From assembly GCA_023678885.1 (NCBI GenBank), contig CM043001.1:29938408-30002407 (forward strand): a DNA stretch of 64,000 nucleotides, given 5' to 3'. This document shows, piece after piece, positions 22,226 through 35,353 of this stretch. A program made the translations under genes and the position numbers. The notes under the pieces were generated by a model, which worked only from the letters and a program-made list of their open reading frames with translations, was not told the origin of the DNA and ran no database searches. The stretch is from Pogostemon cablin (Eukaryota > Streptophyta > Magnoliopsida > Lamiales > Lamiaceae). The stretch's first letter is position 1. Each line of letters begins with the position of its first letter.

Positions 22226-24117
22226 TGATGAGAGTGGAAATTTACGTCTTTTGAGTCTCATAATACCTTGTTTTTGTTAGAAGAAGGCCATATAATCATG
22301 TCGGATTGCGTAGTCTATGTATTTTACATGATTATGGTGCTACTAATGGGTATTCTTGAGTTTTGAAGGTTGAAACGAGGGAGAATGAGCCAAAGCAATA
22401 TGCTGAAAAACACACGACGTCCAACTTGGATAATTTTTTTGTATTCTTGTGAAGATCAAAACTGGACATGTATTATATGGTTGGAAAGCCATAGAAGAGA
22501 GGATCACGTGAGTGTAAGAATTACTTAATTCGGGGTTCAAACGAGAAAGTTATGTGCGAAACGGTGAGACTGCGCTGCTGAAAATAGCCCTACTCGAGTT
22601 GCAAGGTGCAGCTCGAGTTGCCAACTCGAGTCGAGCTGTAAGTCGAGCAGGAGGTCAGAATTTGTCCAGAGAGCTTACTCGAGTTGCAAGGTCCAACTCG
22701 ACTTGTAACTCGAGTCGAGTTGGGATCCGTATGATGTCCAGAGAGCCAACACGAGTTGTATGAGCCAACACGACTTGCAACACGAGTCGTGTTGAGGTCC
22801 GGAAGTGATCCAGGAAGCAGAGCATCGCAACTCGAGTTGACAGGCAGCAACTCGAGTTGCTAACTCGAGTCGAGTTGGTGCAACACTAGTCGAGTTGCCA
22901 ACTCGAGTTGGGTACCCCAACTCGAGTTGGGTTATTTTTGGCCAAAGATCGGGATTTTTGATCCCCTGTTCGTGACAACGTGTAAAAATAGCCCATTCAA
23001 GTCAGTTTTCATAGTAAAAGGTATAAAAAGGATCAAATCACTTGGAGGAAGGGACCGACCATTCACCACAACAACATAACGTGAATTCAATTCACGCACC
23101 ATCCATCCATCCACCCACACACACCCAATCATCCATCCATCCATCCCATCGGTCTGGAGGAAGATTCAAGTGCGATTTCGAGAGCAAGCCAATCAGAGAG
23201 ACGGAGGAGAGACGCAAACCACGTGACACTAGGGTTTCGTATTCTTTTCTTAATTTCTTCAATTGTTGATTTAGTCATGAATTTATCAGCCATGAGAGTT
23301 ATTTGTAACCTCATAGGCTAAAAACCCTTTACAGTTCTAAGGATTGAAGGATAGTTGTAATTGATTTGGAAACCTAGACACATATTATGAATTTATGCTA
23401 TTATTGATTCTTGTTTATTTGATTTATCCAGATTATATTATATGTTTGTAACGTCTTCATAGCATGCTATTGATGTTGCCCGTGATGCTTGGTATGTTGT
23501 GTTAGCTTGTGTGCATTCGTATTTAATATGGTCTGATTGCTAGGGATTAAAGTAGTTTGCCCGTGAACACGTTAATCCTAAGGGATGGTAAACAAGATAC
23601 TTGATTGTCTTAGTGGGACAATGTAATTAAGAATTCAAGTAGGAAGTGAATAAGGTTGAGTATTACTTTCAGAGAATATATGTTAGTCGAATTGGCCATC
23701 CGGAGGTTTATGAAATTCGCATTATTAGTATCTAGGAAGGAGGTTCAAAACTGTTCACGCATTATCTCTTGATGTATTTTCATTAAAATAACATGAATGA
23801 AAAATAGGACGTGTAGGAGACCAAATCAATTGCGCTATACCTGATACCTTAGAGCTGTTAATTCTCTCTTGATTAATCTTGAATAATTCCTCGCTTTTAT
23901 TTATTCTGTTATTTATTATTTCAAGAATTTTAGCTATTAATTCATTCAATCAATTAGAAATCAGTTACAATAGTTCTAGTTAAATAGTAATTTAAGGTAA
24001 AATAAATAGTTAGCTGTCTCAGTGGGAACGATATTAATTTTAACTAGGGTACTTGCCATTACAATTGACATCCCTACAGTTGGGGATTTAATTGGAGTGC
24101 GCAAAAATAGCCTAACA
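22226..24117 (+). repeat. 5' LTR of element F
   Basis: 1892 bp, from TGATGAGAGTGG to GCCTAACA, followed by a primer site and gag. Region 22592-22935 is densely filled with ACTCGAGTT and its variants (ACTCGACTT, ACACGAGTT) in inverted pairs, including a KpnI-centred palindrome around 22905-22930. A CATCCATCCATC-rich stretch lies at 23099-23150. All open frames inside are products of these repeats. Confidence 0.85.
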
Positions 24118-24123
24118 AGTTTA

Positions 24124-24143
24124 TGGCGCCGTGCTGCTTGGGA
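24124..24143 (+). other. Primer binding site of element F, partly degenerate
   Basis: TGGCGCCGT matches the tRNA-Asp type for nine bases and is followed by a diverged GCTGCTTGGGA. It begins seven bases after the LTR end. Confidence 0.6.
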
Positions 24144-24235
24144 CAGTAAATTATTTATTTGTTTTTGTTACTTATTTAATTAGTATTTTTGCTTTGATAT
24201 TTAATTATCTTCAATTTGAATTTTCTTGAAGTTGC

Positions 24236-25993
24236 ATGCACACCAGGTCAAAGAAGGGAACTCAAAATCTTGAATTTGACCCGGAGGTTGAAGCATCTGC
24301 AAGAAAGAGGAGAGGAGCAACAAAGAATTTCAAAGCACCTCCAAAGGTTGCTAGGGTACCAGTTCAGAAGAAGAAAGTGGAGATACTTGGGCCTAAAGCA
24401 GTCATAGAGGAGGATAAAGAACATATTGAGGATCAGGTTATCCCAAGAGAGGCTGAGTCAGAAACTGAATCAGAATTTGAAATAGAAACAACGGTTATGG
24501 GAGATAGAATTGATGAGGATGACATTGTCATACGGGAGACTTTTAAGTCCACCAACATAGGAGGATTAGGCGTAGTTGGGACCATTCAAGCTGATGAAGC
24601 GAATGACATAAGACCAGCCCTGATACATATGGTGGAGAAAAACCCCTTCGCGGAAGGCGTATCTGATGAACCCTATGGACACTTGAAGCGCTTCAACAGA
24701 TACATGGATATAGTTAAAGCCGCTGATGCTACCAATGACAGATGGAAGATGAGGCTTTTTCAGTTTTCGTTAGTTGATAAGGCGAGAGAGTGGTATGACA
24801 AGTTTAAAGGAGACAGTTGCTCTAATTGGACTAAGTTGCAGCAGCTGTTTGTAGATCGGTTTATGCCACCTGGCAAGATTCTTGCACTGAAGCAAGAGAT
24901 AAATCAGTTCAAGCAAATAAGAGATGAACACTGTGGAGAGGCTTGGGAAAGATTTACTGATCTATTGAGAAGATGCCCACAACATGGATTCAAAAAGTCT
25001 CAAATGATCAGTGTCTTTTACAATGGCCTTGACAATGATTTGAGAGTGTTAGTGGATGCATCTGCTGGAGGAACAATTTTTGGAAAGACTTCCAATGCTG
25101 TGGAGAAATTGTTCGATGAGATCTCTATGAACTCTAGAGATTGGCCTTCGGAGAGAGTACGTGGAACCTACATTCTTGGTAAAGTTGCACAAGTTGAGCA
25201 GAAGTTTTCTGAAGCTGATAAGAATGACAAGGTTGTCTCCCAATTGGAGCAAATGAACAAGCACTTGGTTACTTTGATATCAGGAAATATTGGGGGAGGC
25301 AACCAAGGGCCTGCAACTAATGATGTAGTGATGAATGTTCAAGGAGTTGAGGACTCAAATTGGGCTATGGGACAGAGTCTCCTGGGTTCAAGGGCACCTC
25401 AAAATTGGCAAGGAAACAGATACCCTTAAGGTAATTCCAACCAACGGAATAACCACGGGGGAGGTCCCAGCAATCAAGCAGGCCCCAGTAACCAAGAAGG
25501 TTGGCAGAATCAGTAGAGGCATGAGAATTTTTCCTACTCTAATCCCAACAATATAGTTCAGTACCCTCCAAATTTTAATCATGGAGTGAAGACTGAAGAG
25601 GGGAAGCCAAGTGTGGATGATGTGTTGGCGAAGTATATGTAGAAGAATGATGCTGCCATCAATAAGATCAATAATTTTATAGTGCTTATGGACTCCAACA
25701 TGACTAAACAGAATGAGGAAATGAGTAAGCAGTTGCAGAGTCTAACATACTCTATGAGTCAGTTCTCCACGATGGTAAATCAGCAGCAGCAGCAGATTAT
25801 GAAGGGAAAATTTCCTTCAGATACAGAAGTCAACCCAAAAGAGAGTGCAAATGCGGTTACTTTGATGTCCGAGAAGCAGTATAAAGGTCCAGACCTGATG
25901 CAGAACATCACAGAATTGATGCAGAATGATACAAAACAGAAGCAGGATGAAACAAGGACGAAGCAGAATCAAGCTAGGAAGAACATGTTTTAA
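24236..25993 (+). pseudogene. gag: Athila-like gag of element F with three stop codons, truncated
   Basis: Best-preserved gag in the window. It starts at 24236 (MHTRSKKGTQN), ~100 bp after the primer site. Residues 1-90 are basic then acidic. The Gag core follows: RPALIHMVEKNPFAEG, YGHLKRFNRYMDIV, WKMRLFQFSLVDKAREWYD, LFVDRFMPPGKIL, HCGEAWERFTDLLRRCPQHG, FYNGLDNDLRVLVDASAGG and RDWPSERVRGTYILGKV. One frame runs from 24236 to 25993 with no frameshift but with TAA at 25427, TAG at 25514 and TAG at 25640. The tail has MKGKFPSDTEVNPKESANAVTL, the block that precedes the protease region. It ends before any protease, and satellite begins about 50 bp later. Confidence 0.9.
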
Positions 25994-26040
25994 AACAGAA
26001 ACTTGAAGAGTATTCTCATATATGGAAAGCTAGGGAGACT

Positions 26041-29000
26041 TCAGAATATAGTTGGAGAACATGTTTTAAGAGTATAAAAATGCTAGGAAGCTTGCACCGT
26101 AGAATCACTAAAAACTCACAGTGTCGAGCTGATTCTACTACGTGAGCCTGGTAAAAACTACTTGAAGTGAGCATTTTTTTTTTGCCATTTTTATGGTCAA
26201 ATTAGTTATTAGACATGAGAATATAGTTGGAGAACAAATTTTCAGAGTATAAAAGTACTAGGAAGCTTGCATTATAGAGTCACTAAAAACTCACAGTTCA
26301 AAGCTGATTCTACTACATGAGCCAGGTCAAGAACTCCTAGAAGTGAGCATTTTCTTGCTATTTTTATGGTCAAATTAGTTATTAGACATGAGAATATGGT
26401 TGAAGAACATGTTTTCAGAGTATAAAAATTCTATGAAGCTTGCACCATAGAGTCACTAAAATCTCACAGTGCAAAGGTGATTCTACTCAGTGAGTCAGGT
26501 CAAGAAATCCTTTAAGTGAGCATTTTCTTGCCATTTTTATGGTCAAATTTGTTATTAGACATGAGAATATATTTTGAGAACATGTTTTCAGAGTATAAAA
26601 ATTTACGAAAGCTTGTACCATAGGGTCACTAAAAACTCACACTGCAGAGCTGATTCTACTCCGTGAGCCAGGTCAAGAACTCCTTCAAGTGAGCATTTTA
26701 TTGCTAATTTTATGGTCAAATTAGTTATTAGACATGAGAATATAGTTGGATAAAATGTTTTTAGAGTATAAAAATGCTAGGAAGCTTGTGTCATAGAGTC
26801 ACTAAAAGTAAAAGTGCAGAGCTGTTCTACTCCGTGAGCTAAGTCAAGAACTCCTTGAAGTGAGCATTTTCTTGCCATTTTTATGGTCAAATTTGTTATT
26901 AGACATACGAATATAGTTGGAGAACATGTTTTCACATTATAAAAATGCTAGGAAGCTTGTACCATAGGGTCAATAAAAACTCATAGTGTAGAGCTGATTC
27001 TACTTCATGAGCCAGGTCAAGAACTCCTTGAAGTGAGCATTTTCTTGCCAAATTTATGGTCAAATGAGTCATTAGACATGAGAATATATTTGGATAATAT
27101 GTTTTCAGATTATAAAAATGCTAGGAAGCTTGTACCATGGGGTCACTAAAAACTCACAGTGCAGAGCTGATTCTACTCCGTGAGCCAGGTTAAGAACTCC
27201 TTGAAGTGAGCATTTTTTGGCCATTTTTATGGTCAAATTAGTTATTATACAAGAGTATATAGTTTGGGAAAAATTTTTAGAGTACAAAAATGCTAGGAAG
27301 CTTGTACCATAGGGTCAATAAAAAGTCAAAATGCAGAGCTGATTCTACTCCGTGAACTAGGTCAAGAACTCCTTGAAGTGAGCATTTTCTTGCCATTTTT
27401 ATGGTCAAATTAGTTCTTAGACATGAGAATATATTTGGAGAACATGTTTTAGAGTAAAAAAATACTTGGGAGCTTGCGCCATCGACTCACTAAAAAGTCA
27501 AAGTGCAGAGTTTATTCTACTCCGTGAGCTAGGTCAAGAACTCCTTGAATTGAATATTTTTTTGCCATTTTTATGGTCAAATTAGTTATTAGACATGAGA
27601 ATATAATTGGATAACAAGTTTTCAGAGTATAAAAATGCCAGGAAACTTGCACCAAAGAGTCACTAAAGAGTAAAAATGCAGAGCTGATTCTACTCCGTGA
27701 GCAAGGTCAAGAACACTTTGAAGTGAGCATTTTCTTGCCATTTTTATGGTCAAATTAGTTATTAAACATTAGAATATATTTGGAGAACATGTTTTCAGAG
27801 TTTAAAATGCTAAGAAGCTTGTACCATAGGGTCACTAAAACCTCATAGTGCAGAGCTGATTCAACACCGTGAGCCAAGTCAAAAACTCCTTCAAGTGAGC
27901 ATTTTCTTGCTATTTTTATGGTCAAATTAGTTATTAGACATGAGAATATAGTTGGATAACATGGTTTCAGAGTTTAAAAATGCTAGGAAGCTTGTGTCAT
28001 AGAGTCACTAAAAAGTTAAAATGCAGAGCTGATTCTACTCCGTGAGCAAGGTCAAGAACTCTTTGAAGTGAGCATTTTCTTGCCATTTTTATGGTCAAAT
28101 TAGTTATTAGACATGAGAATGTATTTGGAGAACATGTTTACAGAGTTTAAAATGCTAAGAAGCTTGTACAATAGGGTCACTAAAACCTCACAGTGCAGAG
28201 CTGATTCTACTCCGTGAACCAGGTCAAGAACTCCTTCAAGTGAGCATTTTTTTGCCATTTTTATGGTCAAATTAATTATTAGACATGAGAATATAGTTGG
28301 ATAACATGGTTTCAGAGTATAAAAATTCTAGGAATCTTGTGTCATAAAGTCACTAAAAAGTCAAAGTGCAGAGCTGATTCTACTCCGTGAGCAAGGCCAA
28401 AAACTCTTTGAAGTGAGCATTTTCTTGCCATTTCTATGGTCAAATTTGTTATTAGACATGAGAATGTAGTTCGAGAATAAGTTTTTAGAGTATAAAAATG
28501 CTAGGAAGCATGCACCGTAGAGTCACTAAAAACTCATAGTGCATAGCCGTTCTACTCCGTGAGCCAGGTCAAGAACTCCTTGAAGTGAACTTTTTCTTGC
28601 CAATTTTATGATCAAATGAGTTATTTGACATGAGAATATATTTGGTGAACTTGTTTTTAGAATATAAAAATGCTAGGAAGCTTGTACTATAGGGTCACTA
28701 AAAAGTCACAGTGCAGAGATGATTCTACTCCGTGAGCCAGGTCAAGAACTACTTGAAGTGAGCATTTTCTTACCATTTTTATGGTTAAATTAGTTATTAG
28801 ACATGAGAATATGGTTGAAGAACGTGTTTTCAGAGTATAAAAATTCTAGGGAGCTGGCACCATAGAGTCACTAAAAACTCACAGTGCAGAGCTGAATCTA
28901 CTTCGTGAGCCAGGTCAAGAACTCCTTGAAGTGAGCATTTTCTTGCCATTTTTGTTGTCAAATTAATTATTAGACATTAGAATATATTTGGAGAACTTGT

Positions 29001-32000
29001 TTTTCAGAGTATAAAAATGCTAGGAAGCTTGTACCATAGGGTCACTATAAAGTCAAAATGCGGAGCTGATTTTACTCCGCGAGTTAGGTCAAGAAATCCT
29101 TGAAGTGAGCATTTTCTTGCCATTTTTATTATGTAATTTGATATTATACATGAGAATATAGTGGGAGAACATGTTTTCTCAGTACAAAAATACTAGGAAG
29201 CTTGCAGCAAAGAATCACTAAAAAGTCAAAGTGCAGAGCTGATTCTACTCCGTGAGCCAGGTCAAGCACACCTTGAAGTGAGCATTTTCTTGTCACTTTA
29301 TGGTCAAATTAGTTATTAGACATGAGAATATAGTTGGAGAGCAATGCTAGAAAGCTTGCACCATAGAGTCACTAAAAAGTCAAAGTGCAGAGCAGATTTT
29401 GCTCCGTGAGCTAGATCAAGAACTCGTGGAAGTGATCATTTTCTAGCCATTTTTATGGTAAAATTAGTTATTAGACATGAGAATATAGTTGGAGAACATG
29501 TTTTTAGAGTATAAAAATGATAGGAAGCTTGCGCCATAGAGTCACTAAAAAGTCAAAGTGTAGAGCTGATTCTACTCCGTGAGCCAGGTTAAGAATTCCT
29601 TGAAGTGAGCATTTTCTTGCCATTTTTTATGGTCGAATTAATTCTTAGACATGAGAATACAGTTGAAGAACATATTTTTAGAGTATAAAAATGCTAGGAA
29701 GCTTGTACCATAGGGTTACTAAAAAATCAAAATGGAGAGCTGATTCTACTCCACGAACTAGGTCAAGAACTCCTTGAAGTGAGATTTTCTTGCCATTTTT
29801 ATGGTCAAATTAGTTCTTAGACATGAAAATATAGTTGGAGAACATATTTTAGAGTATAAAAATGCTAGGAACCTTGCGCCATAGAGTCATTAAAAAGTCA
29901 AAGTGCGGAGCTTATTCTACTCCGTGAGCCAGGTCAAGAACTCCTTGAAGTGAGCTTTTTTTTGCCATTTTTATGGTCAAATTAGTTATTTGACATTAGA
30001 ATATAGTTGAATAACGTGTTTTGAGAGCATAAAAATGTAGAGCTGATTCTATTCCGTGAGCAAGGTCAATAACTCTTTGAAGTGAGCATTTTGTTGCCAT
30101 TTTTACGGTCAAATTAGTTATTAGACATGAGAATATATTTTGAGAACATGTTTTCAGAGTATAAAATGCTAATCAGCTTGTACCATAGGGTCACTAAAAA
30201 CTCACAGTGCAGAGCTAATTCTACTCAGTGAGCCAAGTCAAGAACTCCTTCACGTGAGTATTTTATTGCCATTTTTATGGTCAAATTAGTTATTAGACAT
30301 GAGAATATAGTTGGATAACATGGTTTCAGAGTATAAAAATGTTAGGAAGCTTGTGTCATAGAGTCACTAAAAAGTCAAAGTGTAGAGCTGATTCTACTCC
30401 TTGAGCAAGGTCAAAAACTCTTTGTAGTGAGCATTTTCTAGCCATTTCTATGGTCAAATTTGTTATTAGACATGAGAATGTAGTTCGAGAATATATTTTT
30501 AGAGTATAAAAGTGCTATGAAGCTTGCACCATAGAGTCACTAAAAACTCACAGTGCATAGCCGTTCTACTCCGTGAGCCATGTCAAGAACACCTTGAAGT
30601 GAGCATTTTCTTGCCATTTTTACGGTCAAATTTGTTATTAGACATAAGAATATAGTTGGAGAACATGTTTTCAAATTATAAAAATGCTAAGAAGCTTGCG
30701 CCATAGAGTCTCTAAAAACTCATAGTGCAGAGCTGATTCTACTCCTTGAGCCAGGTCAAGAACTCCTTGAAGTGATCTTTTTCTTGACAATTTTATGGTT
30801 AAATGAGTTATTAGACATGAAAATATTTTTTGAGAACATGTTTTCAGATTATAAAAATGGTAGGAAGCTTGTACTATAGGATCACTAAAAACTCACATTG
30901 CAGAGCTGATTCTACTCCGTGAGCCAGGATAAGAACTAAATGAAGTGAGAATTTTCTTGCCATTTTTATGGTCAAATTAGTTATTAGACATGAGAATATG
31001 GTTGAAGAACATGTTTTTAGAGTATAAAAATTCTAGGAAGCTTGCACCATAGAGTCACTAAAAACTCAGAGTGCAGAGCTGATTCTACTCCGTGAGCCAG
31101 GTCAAGAACTCCTTGAAGTGAGCATTTTCTTGCCATTTTTATGGTCAAATTAGTTATTAGACATTAGAATATATTTGGAGAACATGGTTTTTCAGAGTAT
31201 AAAAATGCTAGGAAGCTTGTACCATAGGGTCACTAAAAATTCAAAATGTATAGCAGATTCGGCTCCGTGAACCAGATCAAGAACTTCTGGAAATGAGCAT
31301 TTTCTAGCCATTTTTATGGTCAAATTAGTTATTAGACATGAGAATATAGTTGGAGAGCATGTTTTCAGAGTATAAAAATGCTAGGAAGCTTGCACCTTAG
31401 AGTCATTTAAAAGTAAAAATGCAGAGCAGATTCGGCTCCGTGAGCCAGATCAAGAACTTCTGGAAGTGAGCATTTTCTAGCCATTTTTATGGTCAAATTA
31501 GTTATTAGACATGAGAATATAGTTGGAGAACATAATTTTAGAGTATAAAAATGCTAGGAAGCTTGCGCCATAGAGTCACTAAAAAGTCAAAGTGCAGAGC
31601 TGATTCTAATCTGTGAGCCAGGTTAAGAACTCCTTGAAGTGAGCACTTTCTTACCATTTTTATGGTCAAGTTAATTCTTAGACATGAGAATACAGTAGAA
31701 GAAAATATTTTTAGAGTATAAAAATTCTAGGAAGCTTGCGCCATAGAGTCACTAAAAAGTCAAAGTGCAGAGATTATTCTACTCCTTGAGCAAGTTCAAG
31801 AACTACTTGAAATGAGCATTTTCTTGCTATTTTTAAGGTCAAATTAGTTATTAGACTTGAGAATATATTTCTAGAACATGGTTTTAGAGTATTAAAATAC
31901 TAGGAAGCTTGTACCATAGGGTCACTAAAAAGTCAAAATGCAGAGCTGTTCTACTACGTGAGCTAGGTCAAGAACTCCTTGAGGTGAGCATTTTCTTGCA

Positions 32001-32560
32001 ATTTTTATGGTCAAATAGGTTATTAGACATGAGAATATAGTTGAAGAACATATTTCAGAGTATAAAAATGCTAGGAAGCTTGCGCCATAGAGTCACTAAA
32101 AAGTCAAAGTGCAGAGATTATTCTACTCCTTGAGCAAGTTTAAGAACTACTTGAAGTGAGCATTTTCTTGCAATTTTTATGGTCGAATTAGTTATTAGAC
32201 ATGATAATATATTTGGAGAACATGTTTTTAGAGTATAAAAATGCTAGGAACCTTGTACCATAGGGTCACTATAAAATCAGAGTTGTTCTACTCCGTGAGC
32301 CAGGTCAAGAACTTCTTGAAGTGAGAATTTTATTGCCATTTTTATGGTCAAATAGATTATTAGACATGAAAATATAGTTGGAGAACATGTTTTCAGAGTA
32401 TAAAAATACTAAGAAGCTTGAACCAAAAAGTCACTATAAAGTAAAAGTGCAGAGCAGATTCTATTACGTGAGCCAGGTCAAGAACACCTCTAAGTGAGCA
32501 TTTTCTTGCCATTTTTATGGTCAAATTAATTCTTAGACATGAGAATATAGTTGGAGAACA
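26041..32560 (+). repeat. Satellite array, diverged left flank (~173-bp monomer)
   Basis: Head-to-tail monomers; for example AGACAT occurs at 26211, 26384, 26557, 26730 and 26901 (spacings 173, 173, 173, 171). Each unit contains, in order, GAATATAGTTGGAGAAC, AGTATAAAAATGCTAGGAAG, a CACTAAAAA motif, GATTCTACTCCGTGAGCC, TCAAGAACTCCTTGAAGTGA and TTTTTATGGTCAAATTAG. Neighbouring monomers differ at many places. A faint ~2.0-kb repeat is visible (28336 versus 30350), suggesting an old 12-monomer duplication. No coding frames. Confidence 0.95.
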
Positions 32561-35353
32561 TATTTTTATAGTATAAAAATACTAGGAAGATTGCACCGTA
32601 GAGTCACTAAAAACTAACAGTGCATAGCCGTTCTACTCCGTGAGCCAGGTCAAGAACAACTTGAAGTGAGCATTTTATTTTTATTTTTATGGTCAAATTA
32701 GTTATTAGACATGAGAATATAGTTGGAGAGCATGTTTTTAAAGTATAAAAATGCTAGGAATCTTGCACCATAGAGTCACTAAAAAGTCAAAGTGCAGAGC
32801 TGATTCTGCTCCGTGAGCCAGGTCAAGAACTCTTGGAAGTGAGCATTTTCTGGCCATTTTTGTGGTCATATTAGTTATTAGACATGAGAATATAGTTGAA
32901 GAACATGTTTTCAGAGTATAAAAATCTAAGCTTGCACCATAGAGTCACTAAAAACTCACAGTGCATAGCTGATTCTACTCCGTGAGCTAGGTCAGGAACT
33001 CCTTGAAGTGAGAATTTTCTTGCCATTTTTATGGTCAAATTAGTTATTAGACATTAGAATATATTTGGAGAATATGTTTTTTCAAAGTATAAAAATGCTA
33101 GGAAGCTTGTACCATAGGGTCACTAAAAAGTCAAAATGCATAACAGATTCTGCTCCGTGAGCTAGGTCAAGAACTCCTGGAAGTGAGCATTGTCTAGTCA
33201 TTTTTATGGTCAAATTAGTTATTAGACATGAGAATATAGTTGGAGAGCATGTTTTCAGAGTATAAAAATGCTAGGAAGCCTGCACCATAGAGTCATTTAA
33301 AAGTTAAAGTGCAGAGCATATTATGCGCCGTGAGCCAGATCAAGAACTTCTGGAAGTGTGCATTTTCTAGCCATTTTTATGGTCAAATTAGTTATTAGAC
33401 ATGAGTATATAGTTGGAGAACATGTTTTTAGAGTATAAAAATGATAGGAAGCTTGCGCCATAGAGTCACTAAAAAGTCAAAGTGCAGAGCTGATTCTAAT
33501 ATGTGAGCCAGATTAAGAACTCCTTGAAGTGAGCATTTTCTTGCCATTTTTATGGTCAAATTAATTCTTAGACATAAGAATACAGTTGAAGAACATATTT
33601 CAGAGCATAAAAATGCTAGGAAGCTTGCACCATAGAGTCACTAAAAAGTCAAAGTGCAGAGATTATTATACTCCTTGAGCAAGGTCAATAACTACTTGAA
33701 GTGAGCATTTTCTTGCTATTTTTATGGTCAAATTAGTTATTAGACAAGAGAATATATTTGGAGAACATGGTTTTAGAGTATTAGAATGCTAGAAAGCTTG
33801 TACCATAGCGTCACTAAAAAGTCAAAATACAGAGCTATTCTACTCCGTGAGCCAGGTCAATAACTCCTTTAAGTGAGCATTTTCCTGCCATTTTTATGGT
33901 CAAATTAATTCTTAGACATGAGAATATAGTTGGAGAACATATTTTTATAGTATAAAAATACTAGGAAGTTTGCACCGTAGAGTCACTAAAAACTCACAGT
34001 GCATAGCCGTTCTACTCCGTTAGCCAGGTCAAGAACACCTTGAAGTGAGCATTTTATTTTTATTTTTATGGTCAAATTAGTTATTAGACATGAGAATATA
34101 GTTGGAGAGCATGTTTTTAAAGTATAAAAATGCTAGGAATCTTACACCATAGAGTCACTAAAAAATAAATTGCAGAGCTGATCCTGCTCCGTGCGCCAGG
34201 TCAAGAACTCTTGGAAGTGAGCATTTTCTAGCCATTTTTATGGTCATATTAGTTATTAGACATGAGAATATAGTTGAAGAACATGTTTTCAGAGTATAAA
34301 AATTCTAGGAAGCTTGCACCATAGAGTCACTAAAAACTCATAGTGCATAGCTGATTCTACTCCGTGAGCTAGGTCAAGAACTCCTTGAAGTGAGAATTTT
34401 CTTGCCATTTTTATGGTCAAATTAGTTATTAGACATTAGAATATATTTGGAGAATATGTTTTTTCAGAGTATAAAAATGCTAGGAAGCTTGTACCATAGG
34501 GTCACTAAAAAGTCAAAATGCATAACAGATTCTGCTCCGTGAGCTAGGTCAAGAACTCCTAGAAGTGAGCATTGTCTAGCCATTTTTATGGTCAAATTAG
34601 TTATTAGACATGAGAATATAGTTGGAGAGCATGTTTTCAGAGTATAAAAATGCTAGGAAACTTGCACCATAGAGTCATTTAAAAGTTAAAGTGAAAAGCA
34701 TATTCTGCTCCGTGAGCCAGATCAAGAACTTCTGGAAGTGTGCATTTTCTAGCCATTTTTATTGTCAAATTAGTTATTAGACATGAGAATATAGTTGAAG
34801 AACATGTTTTTAGAGTATAAAAATGCTAGGAAGCTTGCGCCATAGAGTCACTAAAAAGTCAAAGTGCAGAGCTGATTCTAATATGTGAGCCAGATTAAGA
34901 ACTCCTTGAAGTGAGCATTTTCTTGCAATTTTTATGGTCAAATTAATTCTTAGACATAAGAATACAGTTGAAGAACATATTTCAGAGTATAAAAATGCTA
35001 GGAAGCTTGCGCCATAGAGTCACTAAAAAGTCAAAATGCAGAGATTATTCTACTCCTTGAGCAAGTTCAAGAACTACTTGAAGTGAGCATTTTCTTGCTG
35101 TTTTTATGGCCAAATTAGTTATTAGACAAGAGAATATATTTGGAGAACATGGTTTTAGAGTATTAAAATGCTAGGAAGCTTGTACCATAGGGTCACTAAA
35201 AAGTCAAAATACAGAGCTATTCTACTCCGTGAGCCAGGTCAAGAACTCCTTTAAGTGAGCATTTTCTTGCCATTTTTATGGTCAAATAGGTTATTAGACA
35301 TGAGAATATAGTTGGAGAACATGTTTTCAGAGTATAAAAATACTAGGAAGCTT
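32561..35353 (+). repeat. Satellite, 8-monomer (1.38 kb) duplication
   Basis: Diagnostic monomers recur 1379 bp apart: CACCGTAGAG at 32594 and 33973, and the CATAACAGATTCTGC monomer near 33139 and 34518. This is an intermediate stage of homogenisation between the old monomeric flank and the core. Confidence 0.8.

Noticed and set aside
22554..22920. Several Ser/Arg/Val-rich open frames on both strands
   Set aside because: They are translations of the ACTCGAGTT repeat in LTR F.
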